A stretch of DNA of 64,000 nucleotides from Sphingobacteriales bacterium (GTDB lineage: Bacteria; Bacteroidota; Bacteroidia; Chitinophagales; LD1): assembly GCA_018262795.1 (NCBI GenBank), contig JADFDM010000002.1, positions 1-64,000 on the forward strand. The letters are read 5' to 3'. Position 1 is the stretch's first letter, and each line of letters begins with the position of its first letter. Shown piece by piece: positions 16,700-26,905 of this stretch. The translations under genes and the position numbers were made by a program. Under the pieces are notes generated by a model, which did not search any database, was not told the origin of the DNA, and worked only from the letters and a program-made list of their open reading frames with translations.

Positions 16700-18655
16700 A
16701 TGATCTCCAAATTCACCATACAAAAAATAAATGACGAAGCCCGTGTTGAAGACGTGGTGGGGGAATTTGTGACGCTCAAAAGACGCGGCTCTAATCTCAT
16801 TGGGTTGTGCCCCTTCCACAATGAGAAAACGCCTTCCTTTAATGTAAATCCTGCCCGAAATATCTATAAATGTTTCGGCTGCGGAAAGGCGGGGGGGCCT
16901 ATTCAGTTTCTCATTGATTATCAGCAATTGAGCTACCCCGATTCGCTGCGCTACCTCGCTAAGAAATATAACATTGAGATAGACGAGGAGCAGTTGAGCG
17001 ATGAGCAAAAGCAGAAGGAGTTAGAGAAACATAACTTAGTAGAGAGCATTCACATTGCCAATTCTTTTGCGCAGAAATTCTATACCGATTTTATGTTGCA
17101 TAATGAAGACGGAGGCATCGGGCTTTCCTATTTCAAAGAGCGTGGATTTTTGAACCACACCATCGAGAAATTTCAGTTGGGCTTTGCCCCTGACCAAGGC
17201 GATGCGTTTACGAAGCACGCCCTTCAAAATGGCTTTCAGTTAGAGGTGTTGAAGAGGGCGGGGCTTACTTCCCCCAAGGAAAACAGCACCTACGATTTCT
17301 TCCGCAACCGGGTGATGTTTCCTATACATAATATGACTGGGAAGGTAGTAGCCTTTGGCGGTCGTATTATGGTGAAAGACCCCAAGTCGCCAAAGTATGT
17401 AAACACGGCAGAAAGTGAAGTGTATCAGAAAAGCCGGATACTTTACGGGGCTTACTTTGCCAAAAGTGAAATCAGCAAGAAGAACGAATGTTTATTGGTA
17501 GAAGGATATACAGATGTGATTTCGCTACATCAATCGGGAATCGAAAATGCGGTAGCTTCATCGGGCACGGCTCTTACGCCCGATCAAATTAGATTGATCA
17601 AGCGGATTACTCCCAACATTACCATGCTTTACGATGGCGATGCCGCAGGGATTAAAGCTGCCCTGCGTGGAACCGATTTGATATTAGAGGAAGGGATGAA
17701 TGTGCGGGTGGTAATTCTCCCCGACAGCGAAGACCCCGATTCCTATGTGCGCAAAACCGGCACTGAAGGCTTTGCGCAATATGTGAAGGACAATCGGAAA
17801 GATCTGATCCTGTTCAAGACTTCGCTCTTTGCCGATGAAGCAAAGAAAGATCCAATCAAGAAGGCCGAACTGATACATGATATTGTGCAATCTATCGGCA
17901 AAATTCCTGATCCGATTCAGCGCTCGGTGTATGTGAAGGAATGTTCGCAGCTTTTTGAAATGAATGAGCAGGTGCTGATTACCGAAGTGAATAAACTGCG
18001 GAGGCGGAAGATAAATGAGCAGAAAAGCGCAGTGGAAAAAGAGGAATCTGCCAATCGGGACAAACAAGAAGATTTTCTGCCGCAGAATATTCATCAAGAG
18101 CAGTTTAATCAACAAGTGTCGAATGTGCGGGTGCTGGAGCGCGACATTATTCGCATTCTACTCGATTTTGGTACATGGGAAATTCCGGTAGAGAACGATC
18201 TGCTTTCCGTTACTGCTTATGTGTTAGATGAGTTAGACGACATTGAATTTCAGACAGAAGATTACAAAACTATCCTTGCTATTATTCGGCAGGAGTTTGG
18301 ACAAGGAGAAGTGAAGGACGATAAATTTTTCACCTCTCACGAGGATGAAAAAATACGAGAGTTGGCTATTGAAATTCTCACCGATCCCTATTCCCTGAGT
18401 GAAAACTGGTGGAACAAATACAAGATTGTAGTGCCTGAAAAAAAGTTCACTTTTATAAAGGATATCCAATCTTCTATTCTGCGGTTGAAGCAGTTCTTAA
18501 ACATCACCGAAATAAAAAAGGTGGAGCAACTAATCAAAAATTCAAAGGATGAAGCCGAGCAGATTAAATTGATGATGCTCCACAAAATGCTCATTGAGCA
18601 GAAAAAGGAATTTGCCCGCACCGTAGGCAATGTTATTTATCGGCCCACCACGTAA
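16700..18655 (+). CDS. dnaG: DNA primase
   Basis: CPFHNEKTPSFNVNPARNIYKCFGCGKAGG zinc finger; VEGYTDVISLHQSGIENAVASSGTALT Toprim domain. Confidence 0.97.
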   Translation: MISKFTIQKINDEARVEDVVGEFVTLKRRGSNLIGLCPFHNEKTPSFNVNPARNIYKCFGCGKAGGPIQFLIDYQQLSYPDSLRYLAKKYNIEIDEEQLSDEQKQKELEKHNLVESIHIANSFAQKFYTDFMLHNEDGGIGLSYFKERGFLNHTIEKFQLGFAPDQGDAFTKHALQNGFQLEVLKRAGLTSPKENSTYDFFRNRVMFPIHNMTGKVVAFGGRIMVKDPKSPKYVNTAESEVYQKSRILYGAYFAKSEISKKNECLLVEGYTDVISLHQSGIENAVASSGTALTPDQIRLIKRITPNITMLYDGDAAGIKAALRGTDLILEEGMNVRVVILPDSEDPDSYVRKTGTEGFAQYVKDNRKDLILFKTSLFADEAKKDPIKKAELIHDIVQSIGKIPDPIQRSVYVKECSQLFEMNEQVLITEVNKLRRRKINEQKSAVEKEESANRDKQEDFLPQNIHQEQFNQQVSNVRVLERDIIRILLDFGTWEIPVENDLLSVTAYVLDELDDIEFQTEDYKTILAIIRQEFGQGEVKDDKFFTSHEDEKIRELAIEILTDPYSLSENWWNKYKIVVPEKKFTFIKDIQSSILRLKQFLNITEIKKVEQLIKNSKDEAEQIKLMMLHKMLIEQKKEFARTVGNVIYRPTT

Positions 18656-18742
18656 TGGTACCCCCGAATTTTTGCGAACTCATAGCCTACCATGATAGAG
18701 GTAGCAGGGAAATCTTTTCTGTGTTTCGGGGAGATAAAGGGA

Positions 18743-19423
18743 TTAGCCTTCGAGGTTAAGTGTGAGCGTAAAGGTGCGCGAATACATTCTCTCAATCACC
18801 CGCGAGTAAATCAATCCCTGCGAAGGCACCGCCAGGTTGAGGAACCCATGACTCACTTTTATTTCGGGCGATAGAATAAAATAAGGGAAATAAATCATAA
18901 AGCCTACCCCATACTCAGCAGCCGCATCGTTTCGCGAAACCTTAATCAAGTCATCGGCTTTTCTGGCTTTTACATTTGAGGCGAGGTCAAAATCATAGCG
19001 CACTCCGGCCACTACATAAATCCTAAAATCTTTGATAGGATCTGATTTGAAGCGCAACAACAAAGGGAAATCGAGATAAATAGAAGAAACCGTTTTTTTG
19101 ACAATAGAGTGATTCAGGTCTTCGTATTCAATGCTCTTGTCAGAAAATGAAAGAGTAGGAATAAAACGCAAATCAAAATAGCGGTGAAACTGGTAGTTGG
19201 CAATGATGCCGAGATTAAAGCCGGGGCCTAATTTTGGTTTGAAGTAACGGATAGAATCGTTTTCGCTCAACTGCGGCTGATGAATGACTTTGTAATCGGC
19301 CATATTTACGCCCAGCGCAATGCCGAAGTAAATATTCTTGCGCCCCAGTTCGTGTACATTAAACTGCGCGGCAATAGAGCCGCTAACGATCATCAAAAGA
19401 ATAAATGCTACCTGTTTCCTCAT
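18743..19423 (-). CDS. porT: PorT family outer-membrane protein (T9SS-associated)
   Basis: Signal peptide, beta-barrel pattern with FNLGIIANYQFHRYFDLRFIPTLSFSD and DFPLLLRFKSDPIKDFRIYVVAGVRY; sits directly downstream of ubiE. Confidence 0.82.
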   Translation of the reverse strand: MRKQVAFILLMIVSGSIAAQFNVHELGRKNIYFGIALGVNMADYKVIHQPQLSENDSIRYFKPKLGPGFNLGIIANYQFHRYFDLRFIPTLSFSDKSIEYEDLNHSIVKKTVSSIYLDFPLLLRFKSDPIKDFRIYVVAGVRYDFDLASNVKARKADDLIKVSRNDAAAEYGVGFMIYFPYFILSPEIKVSHGFLNLAVPSQGLIYSRVIERMYSRTFTLTLNLEG

Positions 19424-19424
19424 T

Positions 19425-20153
19425 CTATTTTTCCATGGTATATAAAGCGCAAACTCCAAAGGTGAGTGGTCTCCATCTCACATTCTTAAACCCAATGTTC
19501 TCCAAAATTTTCACGAACTCCAAACCTTCCGGAAATGCCTTTACACTTTCGGGAAGATAAGAATAGGCTCTTACATCTTTTGAGAAAATCCTTCCGATTA
19601 CCGGAACAATTTTACCGAAGTATAAACTGTAAAGCCCTCTGATTATTGCATTATGCGGCATAGCGGCTTCCAATATCGCTACTTTCCCTCCCTCGCGAAT
19701 GACTCTGTGCATCTCTGCTAACCCGGCCGTCAGGTTTTCAAAATTCCGAACGCCAAAGCCCACCGTCATCGCATCAAAACTGCTGTCACTGAAAGGCATT
19801 TTTTCTGAATCTCCTTTAATGAATTCTACTCGGTTGCCCATCTTCATTTTGCCGGCTTTCTCTCGTCCGTACTTTATCATTTCTTCCGAAAGATCGAAAC
19901 CGATTATTTTTTTTGGTCGAAGAGAAAGGGATTCAAAGGCAAAGTCTCCGGTTCCCGAGGCTACATCCAAAATGGTTTCAGGCTGAATGGTGCCGATATA
20001 CTTCACTGCTTTTTTTCGCCAAGTAATATCAATTCCTAACGATAGGAGGTGATTCAAGAAATCGTACCGATGGGCAATGTTGTCAAACATTTCCTCCACC
20101 TGTTCTTTCTTGGTTCGCTGTTGGTCGTTATAAGGAGTTACCATCTTGCTCAT
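19425..20153 (-). CDS. ubiE: Bifunctional demethylmenaquinone/ubiquinone methyltransferase
   Basis: VEEMFDNIAHRYDFLNHLLSLGID, ILDVASGTGDFAFE, GVRNFENLTAGLAEMHRVIREGGKVAILE. Start reassigned to MSKMVTPYNDQQ. Confidence 0.95.
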   Translation of the reverse strand: MSKMVTPYNDQQRTKKEQVEEMFDNIAHRYDFLNHLLSLGIDITWRKKAVKYIGTIQPETILDVASGTGDFAFESLSLRPKKIIGFDLSEEMIKYGREKAGKMKMGNRVEFIKGDSEKMPFSDSSFDAMTVGFGVRNFENLTAGLAEMHRVIREGGKVAILEAAMPHNAIIRGLYSLYFGKIVPVIGRIFSKDVRAYSYLPESVKAFPEGLEFVKILENIGFKNVRWRPLTFGVCALYTMEK

Positions 20154-20190
20154 TGGGCGCTGCAAAAGTAAACGGTTTAAGTTCTTTGGA

Positions 20191-20198
20191 TAGTTTTG
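20191..20198 (+). promoter_or_regulatory. Candidate Bacteroidota -7 promoter element (TAGTTTTG) immediately before engB
   Basis: Matches TAnnTTTG; only 4 nt separate it from the engB ATG at 20203. Confidence 0.5.
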
Positions 20199-20202
20199 CG
20201 GC

Positions 20203-20859
20203 ATGTTGATTAAAACAGCTGAATACATTGGTAGTTACCCCAAGGTTTCTTTGTGCCCACCGGCACAGATGCCTGAATTTGCTTTTATCGGACGCTCGAA
20301 CGTGGGCAAGTCTTCTTTAATTAACCATCTCACGGGACGAAAGAAATTATCTAAAGTATCGGTGACTCCCGGTAAAACTCGCACTATCAACTTTTTTGAG
20401 ATCAATAACTACTTCCATTTTGTGGACTTGCCCGGATATGGCTATGCCAAAATATCGAAGGGGCAGCGCGATGAATGGATTAAAATGATTCATCAATATA
20501 TTCTGAACCGCGAGCAACTGCTGTATGTATGCCAACTGATTGACTCTCGGGTGCCTCCTCAAAAAGCAGATATTGAATTCATTAATTGGATGGGCGAAAA
20601 TGAAGTGCCGTTTGTACTTGTTTTTACGAAGGCCGACAAACCGGGAAGTCCCGAAACGCAACTCAATGTTCGTAACTTTGGGAAGGAAATGCTGAAGTAC
20701 TGGGATGCTTTGCCGGGTTATTTTCTCACCTCCAGCCGCAAAAATGCAGGCGTAGAGAAAATGATGAAGTTTTTTGAGATGACGATCGAGGAATATTACA
20801 CTGACAAAAAAGAGAAGCGGGACGTTGAATCGAATCCTGAAAATGATAACGAAATATGA
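20203..20859 (+). CDS. engB: Ribosome biogenesis GTP-binding protein YihA/YsxC (EngB)
   Basis: FIGRSNVGKSSLINHLTGRKKLSKVSVTPGKTRTINFFEIN, VDLPGYGYAK, VFTKADK. Confidence 0.96.
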   Translation: MLIKTAEYIGSYPKVSLCPPAQMPEFAFIGRSNVGKSSLINHLTGRKKLSKVSVTPGKTRTINFFEINNYFHFVDLPGYGYAKISKGQRDEWIKMIHQYILNREQLLYVCQLIDSRVPPQKADIEFINWMGENEVPFVLVFTKADKPGSPETQLNVRNFGKEMLKYWDALPGYFLTSSRKNAGVEKMMKFFEMTIEEYYTDKKEKRDVESNPENDNEI

Positions 20860-20878
20860 AACTGATTTCTTTCCGCCA

Positions 20879-21817
20879 CTATTCCATCAGCCCTCGGCCA
20901 AACTTTTTTATCTCCCCTCTTTCCAACATCTGATTCTTTGCTTTGTCCAATACTCCATTGACAAAATCTTTGCTCTTAGGAGTGCTGTACATCTTTGAAA
21001 TGTCAATGTATTCGTTGATAGAAACTTTTACAGGAATGGTAGGGAAAAACTTCAATTCGCATAAGGCTAACTTTAATAAAACGAGGTCGAGCAGTGCCAC
21101 GCGATCCATTTCCCAGTTTTTCAAATTAGGCTTGATGTAATCTGTCAGTTCGGCATCGCGCTCCCGAGCCTTTTGCAATAATTCGTGTGCAAACCTTTTC
21201 TCTTCTTCCCATAAATTAAGGCTTTGGAAAAAGTTGCTTTTGTTTTCATCGAAGGTATCTATATACTTCGTGAGGATGTGAAGGATTAGATAGTTGTCAT
21301 CATCGTAATTGATGAAGTTTTCCTCCAAGTGATGCTCCAGATTTTCATCGTCCGGTAAAATCTTCTTTAGAATAAAGTTGATGATATCTTTATCCTGTTC
21401 TAAATCGGGTGACGGAAGAGCAGCATAAGCTTTGTATCTATCCTTTGAGGATAGTTCATTAAAGAGCGCTTTCACAATACTATCATCAATGTGATGCGAG
21501 ATGTTTTCCTTTTTCAGGTAACTATTAAATTGACCGTCAGTATCCAGATACTGCACAATGCGATTAGCGGCAATGGTAGTGCTGGCCTTTTCGTCCTCTT
21601 CGGTTTTTACATACTTGGCCATGCGTTTCGCTTTATCTACTAAGGAATATTTGCATATTTCTCGGAGATACAACAAGTCTGTGAGATACAGTGACACCGA
21701 TCGCTGAATCTGATTTTTCAACAAACTTTCTAACTTTTCCAGAGGGGTATCACGGTCAATTTCCCAAGCATATAATGCCTGCATTACTTTAATTCTCAGA
21801 TTTCTTCGACCCAGCAT
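20879..21817 (-). CDS. nusB: Transcription antitermination protein NusB (long Bacteroidota form)
   Basis: MLGRRNLRIKVMQALYAWE at the N-terminus and LLKLALCELKFFPTIPVKVSINEYIDISKMYSTPKSKDFVNGVLDK at the C-terminus. Confidence 0.93.
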   Translation of the reverse strand: MLGRRNLRIKVMQALYAWEIDRDTPLEKLESLLKNQIQRSVSLYLTDLLYLREICKYSLVDKAKRMAKYVKTEEDEKASTTIAANRIVQYLDTDGQFNSYLKKENISHHIDDSIVKALFNELSSKDRYKAYAALPSPDLEQDKDIINFILKKILPDDENLEHHLEENFINYDDDNYLILHILTKYIDTFDENKSNFFQSLNLWEEEKRFAHELLQKARERDAELTDYIKPNLKNWEMDRVALLDLVLLKLALCELKFFPTIPVKVSINEYIDISKMYSTPKSKDFVNGVLDKAKNQMLERGEIKKFGRGLME

Positions 21818-21847
21818 TTTACAAGAACGTTTTCAGGAATAAATAAA

Positions 21848-22951
21848 TCAGTTTCTGTTTTTCTTTGCGTTTTCAATTCTTTCAACCGCCAAATTTATAG
21901 CAGCTTCCTGCGTAGGAATATTTTCACTTTTTGATTTTCGGAAAATATCAAGCGTGCGGCTATAAATGTTTTCAACCAACTCTTGCGTTTTTTCTAAGCT
22001 AAGGCTATGCACCTCGCGGTAGCAGTTAATCACTCCTCCCGCATTGATAAGGAAGTCAGGAGCGAAAAGAATTCCTTTATCTAATAGGGTATGACCATGG
22101 ACTCCTTCATCGGCCAACTGATTATTGGCAGACCCGGCAATGATGGAACATTTGAGGCGCGCAATAGTCTCTGTGTTCACGGTTGCTCCTAAAGCACAAG
22201 GGGAATATATATCTACATCCTGATCGTAAATCTCATTCGGATTTACCACAGTTACAGGATGCGCCTTCGCAACAGCCTCCAGATTAGCTTGGTTGATGTC
22301 ACTTACAAAAACCTTCGCCCCTGATTCTACTAAATGTTTTACGAGCGTATGCCCCACGTGACCCACTCCCTGCACCGCCACCTTTTTCCCTTCCAGCGAA
22401 TCGCTGCCGGTGAGTTCCTTTACACAGGCTTTTAAGCCTAAAAAAACACCGTGGGCAGTAATAGGAGAGGGGTCTCCGGTTCCTCCGGCACTCTGTGGTT
22501 TCCCCGTTACGTGTTTGGTTTCTTGCATCACTATACTCATCACTTCAGTCGAAGTGCCCACATCTTCGGCAGTGATATATTTGCCGTTCAGGCTATCTAC
22601 AAATTTCCCAAATCTGCGCCAAAAGGCTTCATCGTGTTTTATTTTTGGGTTATTGATGATAACTGCTTTGCCTCCACCCAAATTGATCCCGCTGATAGAA
22701 GACTTGAAAGTCATTCCTCTCGAAAGGCGAAGTACATCCCAAAGGGCATCACTTTCATTTTCGTAATTCCAGATACGACATCCTCCCAGCGAAGGCCCTA
22801 AAACTGTATTGTGAATTGCAATGATGCCTTTTAGGCCGGTTTCTTTGTCATTAAAAAACATGACTTGTTCATGGTTCATCGGCTCTACCATGCCGAATAC
22901 ATTGGACTCTCTTTTCTCCACAGTTTTCATTTCATTCGTTTCTACCGACAT
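21848..22951 (-). CDS. Glu/Leu/Phe/Val family amino-acid dehydrogenase
   Basis: TVLGPSLGGCRIWNY, GMTFKSSISGINLGGGKAVI, VAVQGVGHVGHTLVKHL, IAGSANNQL. Start reassigned to MSVETNEM. Confidence 0.94.
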   Translation of the reverse strand: MSVETNEMKTVEKRESNVFGMVEPMNHEQVMFFNDKETGLKGIIAIHNTVLGPSLGGCRIWNYENESDALWDVLRLSRGMTFKSSISGINLGGGKAVIINNPKIKHDEAFWRRFGKFVDSLNGKYITAEDVGTSTEVMSIVMQETKHVTGKPQSAGGTGDPSPITAHGVFLGLKACVKELTGSDSLEGKKVAVQGVGHVGHTLVKHLVESGAKVFVSDINQANLEAVAKAHPVTVVNPNEIYDQDVDIYSPCALGATVNTETIARLKCSIIAGSANNQLADEGVHGHTLLDKGILFAPDFLINAGGVINCYREVHSLSLEKTQELVENIYSRTLDIFRKSKSENIPTQEAAINLAVERIENAKKNRN

Positions 22952-23036
22952 AAAAAGGATTTTCGCTGTTATTAATTGAATAATGCCCAATCGTGTAATT
23001 TGCTCATTTGGGAGCCCTCCATCCGGACACTTTAGT

Positions 23037-23081
23037 TAGTTTTGTCCTCTCATTGGGCGCGGCTAAGTTAGACTAATTTTG
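23037..23081 (+). promoter_or_regulatory. Two candidate -7 promoter elements (TAGTTTTG 23037-23044; TAATTTTG 23074-23081) upstream of the ABC transporter
   Basis: Both match TAnnTTTG within a partially duplicated TTAGTTAG/AAGTTAGACTAA segment. Confidence 0.4.
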
Positions 23082-23157
23082 TATTCTCAAAACACGTTTG
23101 AGCTGGCGTTTGTTGAATGTTAACTTCTTTGATTAGAATAGAAATAAATAAAACGGT

Positions 23158-24984
23158 GTGAAGGAATTAGCTACGCTGAACAAGTACTTTGCGAACTACA
23201 AATGGAAGATTCTGGCAGGGATATGCTTTGTAATTTGTGCCAATCTTTTAAACGTTATCAACCCCTTAATTACCGGTAAGGCGGTGGATCTTATCGCTGA
23301 TAATTTGAAGAAAGTCAGCAATTCAAACGAACTGTTCGTTTCTATCCGCGACACGATAGACCGACAGGTGTTTATACTTTTTCTGAAATACTTGGGGGTT
23401 GCTCTGCTGGCGGGAACTTTCACCTTTCTGATGCGGCAAACTATTATAGTGGTGTCTCGCCTGATTGAATATGACATGAAGAACGCTATTTATGACCACT
23501 ACCAACAGTTAGACCTCGCATTTTATCGCAGAAACAATACGGGCGATTTAATGAACCGTATTACCGAAGATGTGAGCCGAGTACGGATGTATGCCGGTCC
23601 TGCAATTATGTACTCCGTCAACCTGTTTTTTACCATCACTTTCGCGGTCGGCTCTATGCTGCTGATCAATCCGCAACTAACCATGTGGGTACTGATTCCG
23701 CTGCCCATTCTTTCCTTCATCATTTATTACGTGAATGAGTTGGTAGCAAAAGCCAGCACAGAGATTCAGGCAAAACTCTCTGACTTAACTACAGATGCGC
23801 AGGAAACATATTCCGGCATTCGGGTAGTGCAGGCGTACACTCGAGAACAGGAAATGATAAATCATTTTACAAAGGAGGCGGAATTATATAAGCAGAAGCA
23901 ATTGAACTTAGCCAAAGTAGATTCTATTTATTTTCCTGCGATGACTTTTTTAGTTGGATGTAGCATAGTTATAGTGATTTATATGGGCGGTATGCAGGTA
24001 GGCATGGGTAAGCTAACAGCCGGTAACCTCGCTACCTTTATAATGTACACGAACATGCTGATGTGGCCGGTGAGTTCTTTAGGGTTTACTGCCTCTATGA
24101 TACAGCGAGCCATTGCTTCACAGCGAAGGATAAACGAGTTTTTAAATCAAAAACCCGCTATTGCTGAAACGGTGGCTTCGGAACAAATAATAAAAGGAGA
24201 AATTGAGTTTAAGCAAGTTTCTTTCACTTATCCCGATACCGGGATTAAAGCCCTGCGAAACATATCCTTTCGCGTAATGCCCGGTCAGCGAATTGCTGTG
24301 ATAGGCCGTACCGGCTCTGGAAAGACCACGATGGCAGATCTGCTGATGCGTATGTATGATGTTGATTCAGGCACGATCACTATTGATGGAACAGATATAC
24401 GCGATTTTAAATTAGGTTCCTTGCGAAGGCAAATTGGTTTTGTGCCGCAAGATGTGTTTCTGTTTTCTGAAACCATTACGGAGAATATTGGTTTCGGGCT
24501 TGAGCAGGCCGATAAAGAAACATCGAAGCGCTATGCCGCTTATGCCGTTATTGATAACGAGATTGAAAGTTTCCCGAATGGGTACGAAACAATGGTGGGC
24601 GAAAGAGGGGTTACACTTTCCGGTGGCCAAAAGCAACGCATCTCTATTGCTCGCGCCCTCATTAAGCAACCTAATATTCTACTGTTAGATGATTGCCTAA
24701 GTGCGGTAGATACTTCCACCGAGAAACAAATTGAGCACAACTTAGACGTAGTTCTTCACGGGAAAACGGCCATTATCATTACGCACCGTATTTTTTCACT
24801 CCTCCGCTTTGATAATATTATAGTGTTAGACCAAGGTGAAATTGCAGAGCAGGGAACACATGATGAACTGCTGCGAAAAGGAGGGCTTTATGCTGAAATT
24901 TATAATAAGCAGCAGGTCGAAACTCAACAGCGAGCAGAAACTACAAGTGGTCAGCAAGGCATTCTGCTCTCAGATGAAGGCTAA
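23158..24984 (+). CDS. ABC transporter ATP-binding protein/permease (exporter type)
   Basis: N-terminal TM domain; Walker A GRTGSGKTT, LSGGQKQRISIARAL, Walker B NILLLDDCLSAVD. Confidence 0.96.
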   Translation: MKELATLNKYFANYKWKILAGICFVICANLLNVINPLITGKAVDLIADNLKKVSNSNELFVSIRDTIDRQVFILFLKYLGVALLAGTFTFLMRQTIIVVSRLIEYDMKNAIYDHYQQLDLAFYRRNNTGDLMNRITEDVSRVRMYAGPAIMYSVNLFFTITFAVGSMLLINPQLTMWVLIPLPILSFIIYYVNELVAKASTEIQAKLSDLTTDAQETYSGIRVVQAYTREQEMINHFTKEAELYKQKQLNLAKVDSIYFPAMTFLVGCSIVIVIYMGGMQVGMGKLTAGNLATFIMYTNMLMWPVSSLGFTASMIQRAIASQRRINEFLNQKPAIAETVASEQIIKGEIEFKQVSFTYPDTGIKALRNISFRVMPGQRIAVIGRTGSGKTTMADLLMRMYDVDSGTITIDGTDIRDFKLGSLRRQIGFVPQDVFLFSETITENIGFGLEQADKETSKRYAAYAVIDNEIESFPNGYETMVGERGVTLSGGQKQRISIARALIKQPNILLLDDCLSAVDTSTEKQIEHNLDVVLHGKTAIIITHRIFSLLRFDNIIVLDQGEIAEQGTHDELLRKGGLYAEIYNKQQVETQQRAETTSGQQGILLSDEG

Positions 24985-25113
24985 AGCACTACTTGCCAAA
25001 TGATTAAAAAAAAAGCCTTGTGTAATATTTGTTAAAGAATAATCTACTTTAGCATAGCTGCGAAGCGCATAAAATATTTTAGACAAAATTTAATCAACCA
25101 AAAACCAAAAACT

Positions 25114-25575
25114 GTGGAGAATAACAACGGGAAGTACAGTGGCTATTTTAGCAAGAAACTGAAAGCAGGGAAGCGGAGAACGTATTTTTTTGATGTGAGA
25201 AGCACAAAGCAGGGTGATTTCTTTTTAACTATTACGGAAAGCAAAAAGAAGTTTGAGGGAGAGGGATACGAAAGCCATAAGATTTTTCTTTATAAAGAAG
25301 ACTTCAAGAAATTTGTTGAAGCGTTAAGTGAAACGGTGGACTACATTAAAACCGATTTGATGCCGGAGTATGATTACGAATCGGAAAGACTCGCCAAACC
25401 GACAGGCGATACCGGCTTCTCTGAAAATCATCGCGAAGAGAAACCTTCTGCTTTTAATGAGGCTACCAATCATCAGGAGAAAACCACACAAAGCGAACCA
25501 CCTCAAACAGACATTACCAGCGAATCTAATTCTACCCCACCTATTGGTGACGATGAAGAAATAGACTGGAACTAA
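25114..25575 (+). CDS. DUF3276 / PUR family DNA/RNA-binding protein
   Basis: YSKKLKAGKRRTYFFDVRSTKQGDFFLTITESKKKFEG...HKIFLYKEDFKKF PUR-alpha-like repeat; acidic tail. Confidence 0.88.
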   Translation: MENNNGKYSGYFSKKLKAGKRRTYFFDVRSTKQGDFFLTITESKKKFEGEGYESHKIFLYKEDFKKFVEALSETVDYIKTDLMPEYDYESERLAKPTGDTGFSENHREEKPSAFNEATNHQEKTTQSEPPQTDITSESNSTPPIGDDEEIDWN

Positions 25576-25609
25576 TTACACACACTTACAAAGGAGCAAT
25601 CCCTGTAGG

Positions 25610-25636
25610 CCGGAAGAATTTTCTTCCGGTTTTTTT
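25610..25636 (+). terminator. Intrinsic terminator downstream of the PUR-family gene
   Basis: CCGGAAGAA-TT-TTCTTCCGG perfect 9-bp stem followed by 7 T. Confidence 0.92.
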
Positions 25637-25691
25637 ATAACCGTTTCACGGTAGTTTTGCAATCATTCGGCTGTCCCATGCGTTGCTTTTT

Positions 25692-25699
25692 TATATTTG
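25692..25699 (+). promoter_or_regulatory. Candidate -7 promoter element (TATATTTG) for ychF
   Basis: TAnnTTTG match 18 nt upstream of the ATG at 25718. Confidence 0.5.
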
Positions 25700-25717
25700 C
25701 GCCTCAAAAAAAATAGC

Positions 25718-26815
25718 ATGAGTCTTCAGTGTGGAATTGTAGGATTGCCAAATGTGGGGAAGTCCACTCTTTTTAATGCTCTCTCATCGGCCAAGGCGCA
25801 GGCGGCTAATTATCCTTTCTGCACCATTGACCCAAACATAGGAGTGGTAACCGTTCCGGATATACGGCTAAAGAAGTTAGAAGAACTTGTAAATCCTCAG
25901 CGGGTATTGCCCACCACTATTGAGTTTGTGGATATAGCCGGTTTGGTAAAAGGCGCCAGCAAAGGCGAGGGCCTGGGCAATCAGTTTCTCGGCAATATCC
26001 GATCGGTAGATGCAGTGATTCACGTGATCCGGTGTTTCGAAAATGATAATGTAATACATGTGGATGGCTCGGTAAATCCGGTGCGCGATAAGGGCATCAT
26101 TGATACCGAACTCGAACTGAAAGATTTGGAGAGTGTAGATAAGAAGATAGAGAAGTTGAAGAAGATGTCGAAGACGGGCGATAAGGAAACCTTGCGCGGT
26201 CTGGAAGTTTTAGCGGTGTATAAGCAACATTTGGAAAGTGGCCGTTTAGCTCGCACCGCTCCGGTATTAGAGGAGGATAAACGGTTTATTGAAGACATTC
26301 AGTTGCTCACTGCCAAGCCGGTGATTTATTGTTGCAATGTGGACGAAGCCAGCGTGGTAAGTGGCAATCATTTCGTAGAAGAAATTCGCCAAGCTGTAGC
26401 CGAAGAAAATGCTGAAGTAGTTATTATCAGTGCCGCTATTGAAGCCGATATTGCCGTGATGGAAACTGCCGAGGAACGCGATATGTTTCTGAATGAATTG
26501 GGTCTGCACGAGTCCGGCCTTAATCGCTTAATTACTGCCGCCTATCATCTTTTGAGCCTGCAAACTTATTTTACCGCTGGGGTAAAAGAAGTGCGCGCTT
26601 GGACGATACACAAAGGCGATACGGCTCCTCAAGCAGCGGGAGTTATTCACTCCGATTTTGAGCGTGGATTTATACGTGCCGAAGTGATGGCTTATGATGA
26701 TTTTGTACACTACAAATCTGAAGCCGCTTGCCGCTCGGCAGGTAAACTTCGATCAGAAGGAAAGGAATACAAAGTGAATGATGGGGACATTATGCACTTC
26801 CTGTTTAATGTGTAG
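25718..26815 (+). CDS. ychF: Redox-regulated ATPase YchF (OLA1/Obg-like)
   Basis: GIVGLPNVGKSTLFNALSSAKAQAANYPFCTIDPNIG, GLVKGASKGEGLGNQFL, C-terminal TGS region. Start reassigned to MSLQCG. Confidence 0.96.
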   Translation: MSLQCGIVGLPNVGKSTLFNALSSAKAQAANYPFCTIDPNIGVVTVPDIRLKKLEELVNPQRVLPTTIEFVDIAGLVKGASKGEGLGNQFLGNIRSVDAVIHVIRCFENDNVIHVDGSVNPVRDKGIIDTELELKDLESVDKKIEKLKKMSKTGDKETLRGLEVLAVYKQHLESGRLARTAPVLEEDKRFIEDIQLLTAKPVIYCCNVDEASVVSGNHFVEEIRQAVAEENAEVVIISAAIEADIAVMETAEERDMFLNELGLHESGLNRLITAAYHLLSLQTYFTAGVKEVRAWTIHKGDTAPQAAGVIHSDFERGFIRAEVMAYDDFVHYKSEAACRSAGKLRSEGKEYKVNDGDIMHFLFNV

Positions 26816-26842
26816 TAGCTTATTTATAGTGTTTAAATAAGC
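26816..26842. terminator. AT-rich hairpin directly after the ychF stop, between convergent genes (possible bidirectional terminator)
   Basis: AGCTTATTTA-tagtgtt-TAAATAAGCT, perfect 10-bp stem, no strong T-run. Confidence 0.45.
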
Positions 26843-26905
26843 TGATACCATTTCCCTCACTTTAAACACACCTCTTTTTCTTGTCGAAGGGCTACTATCT
26901 AACCG

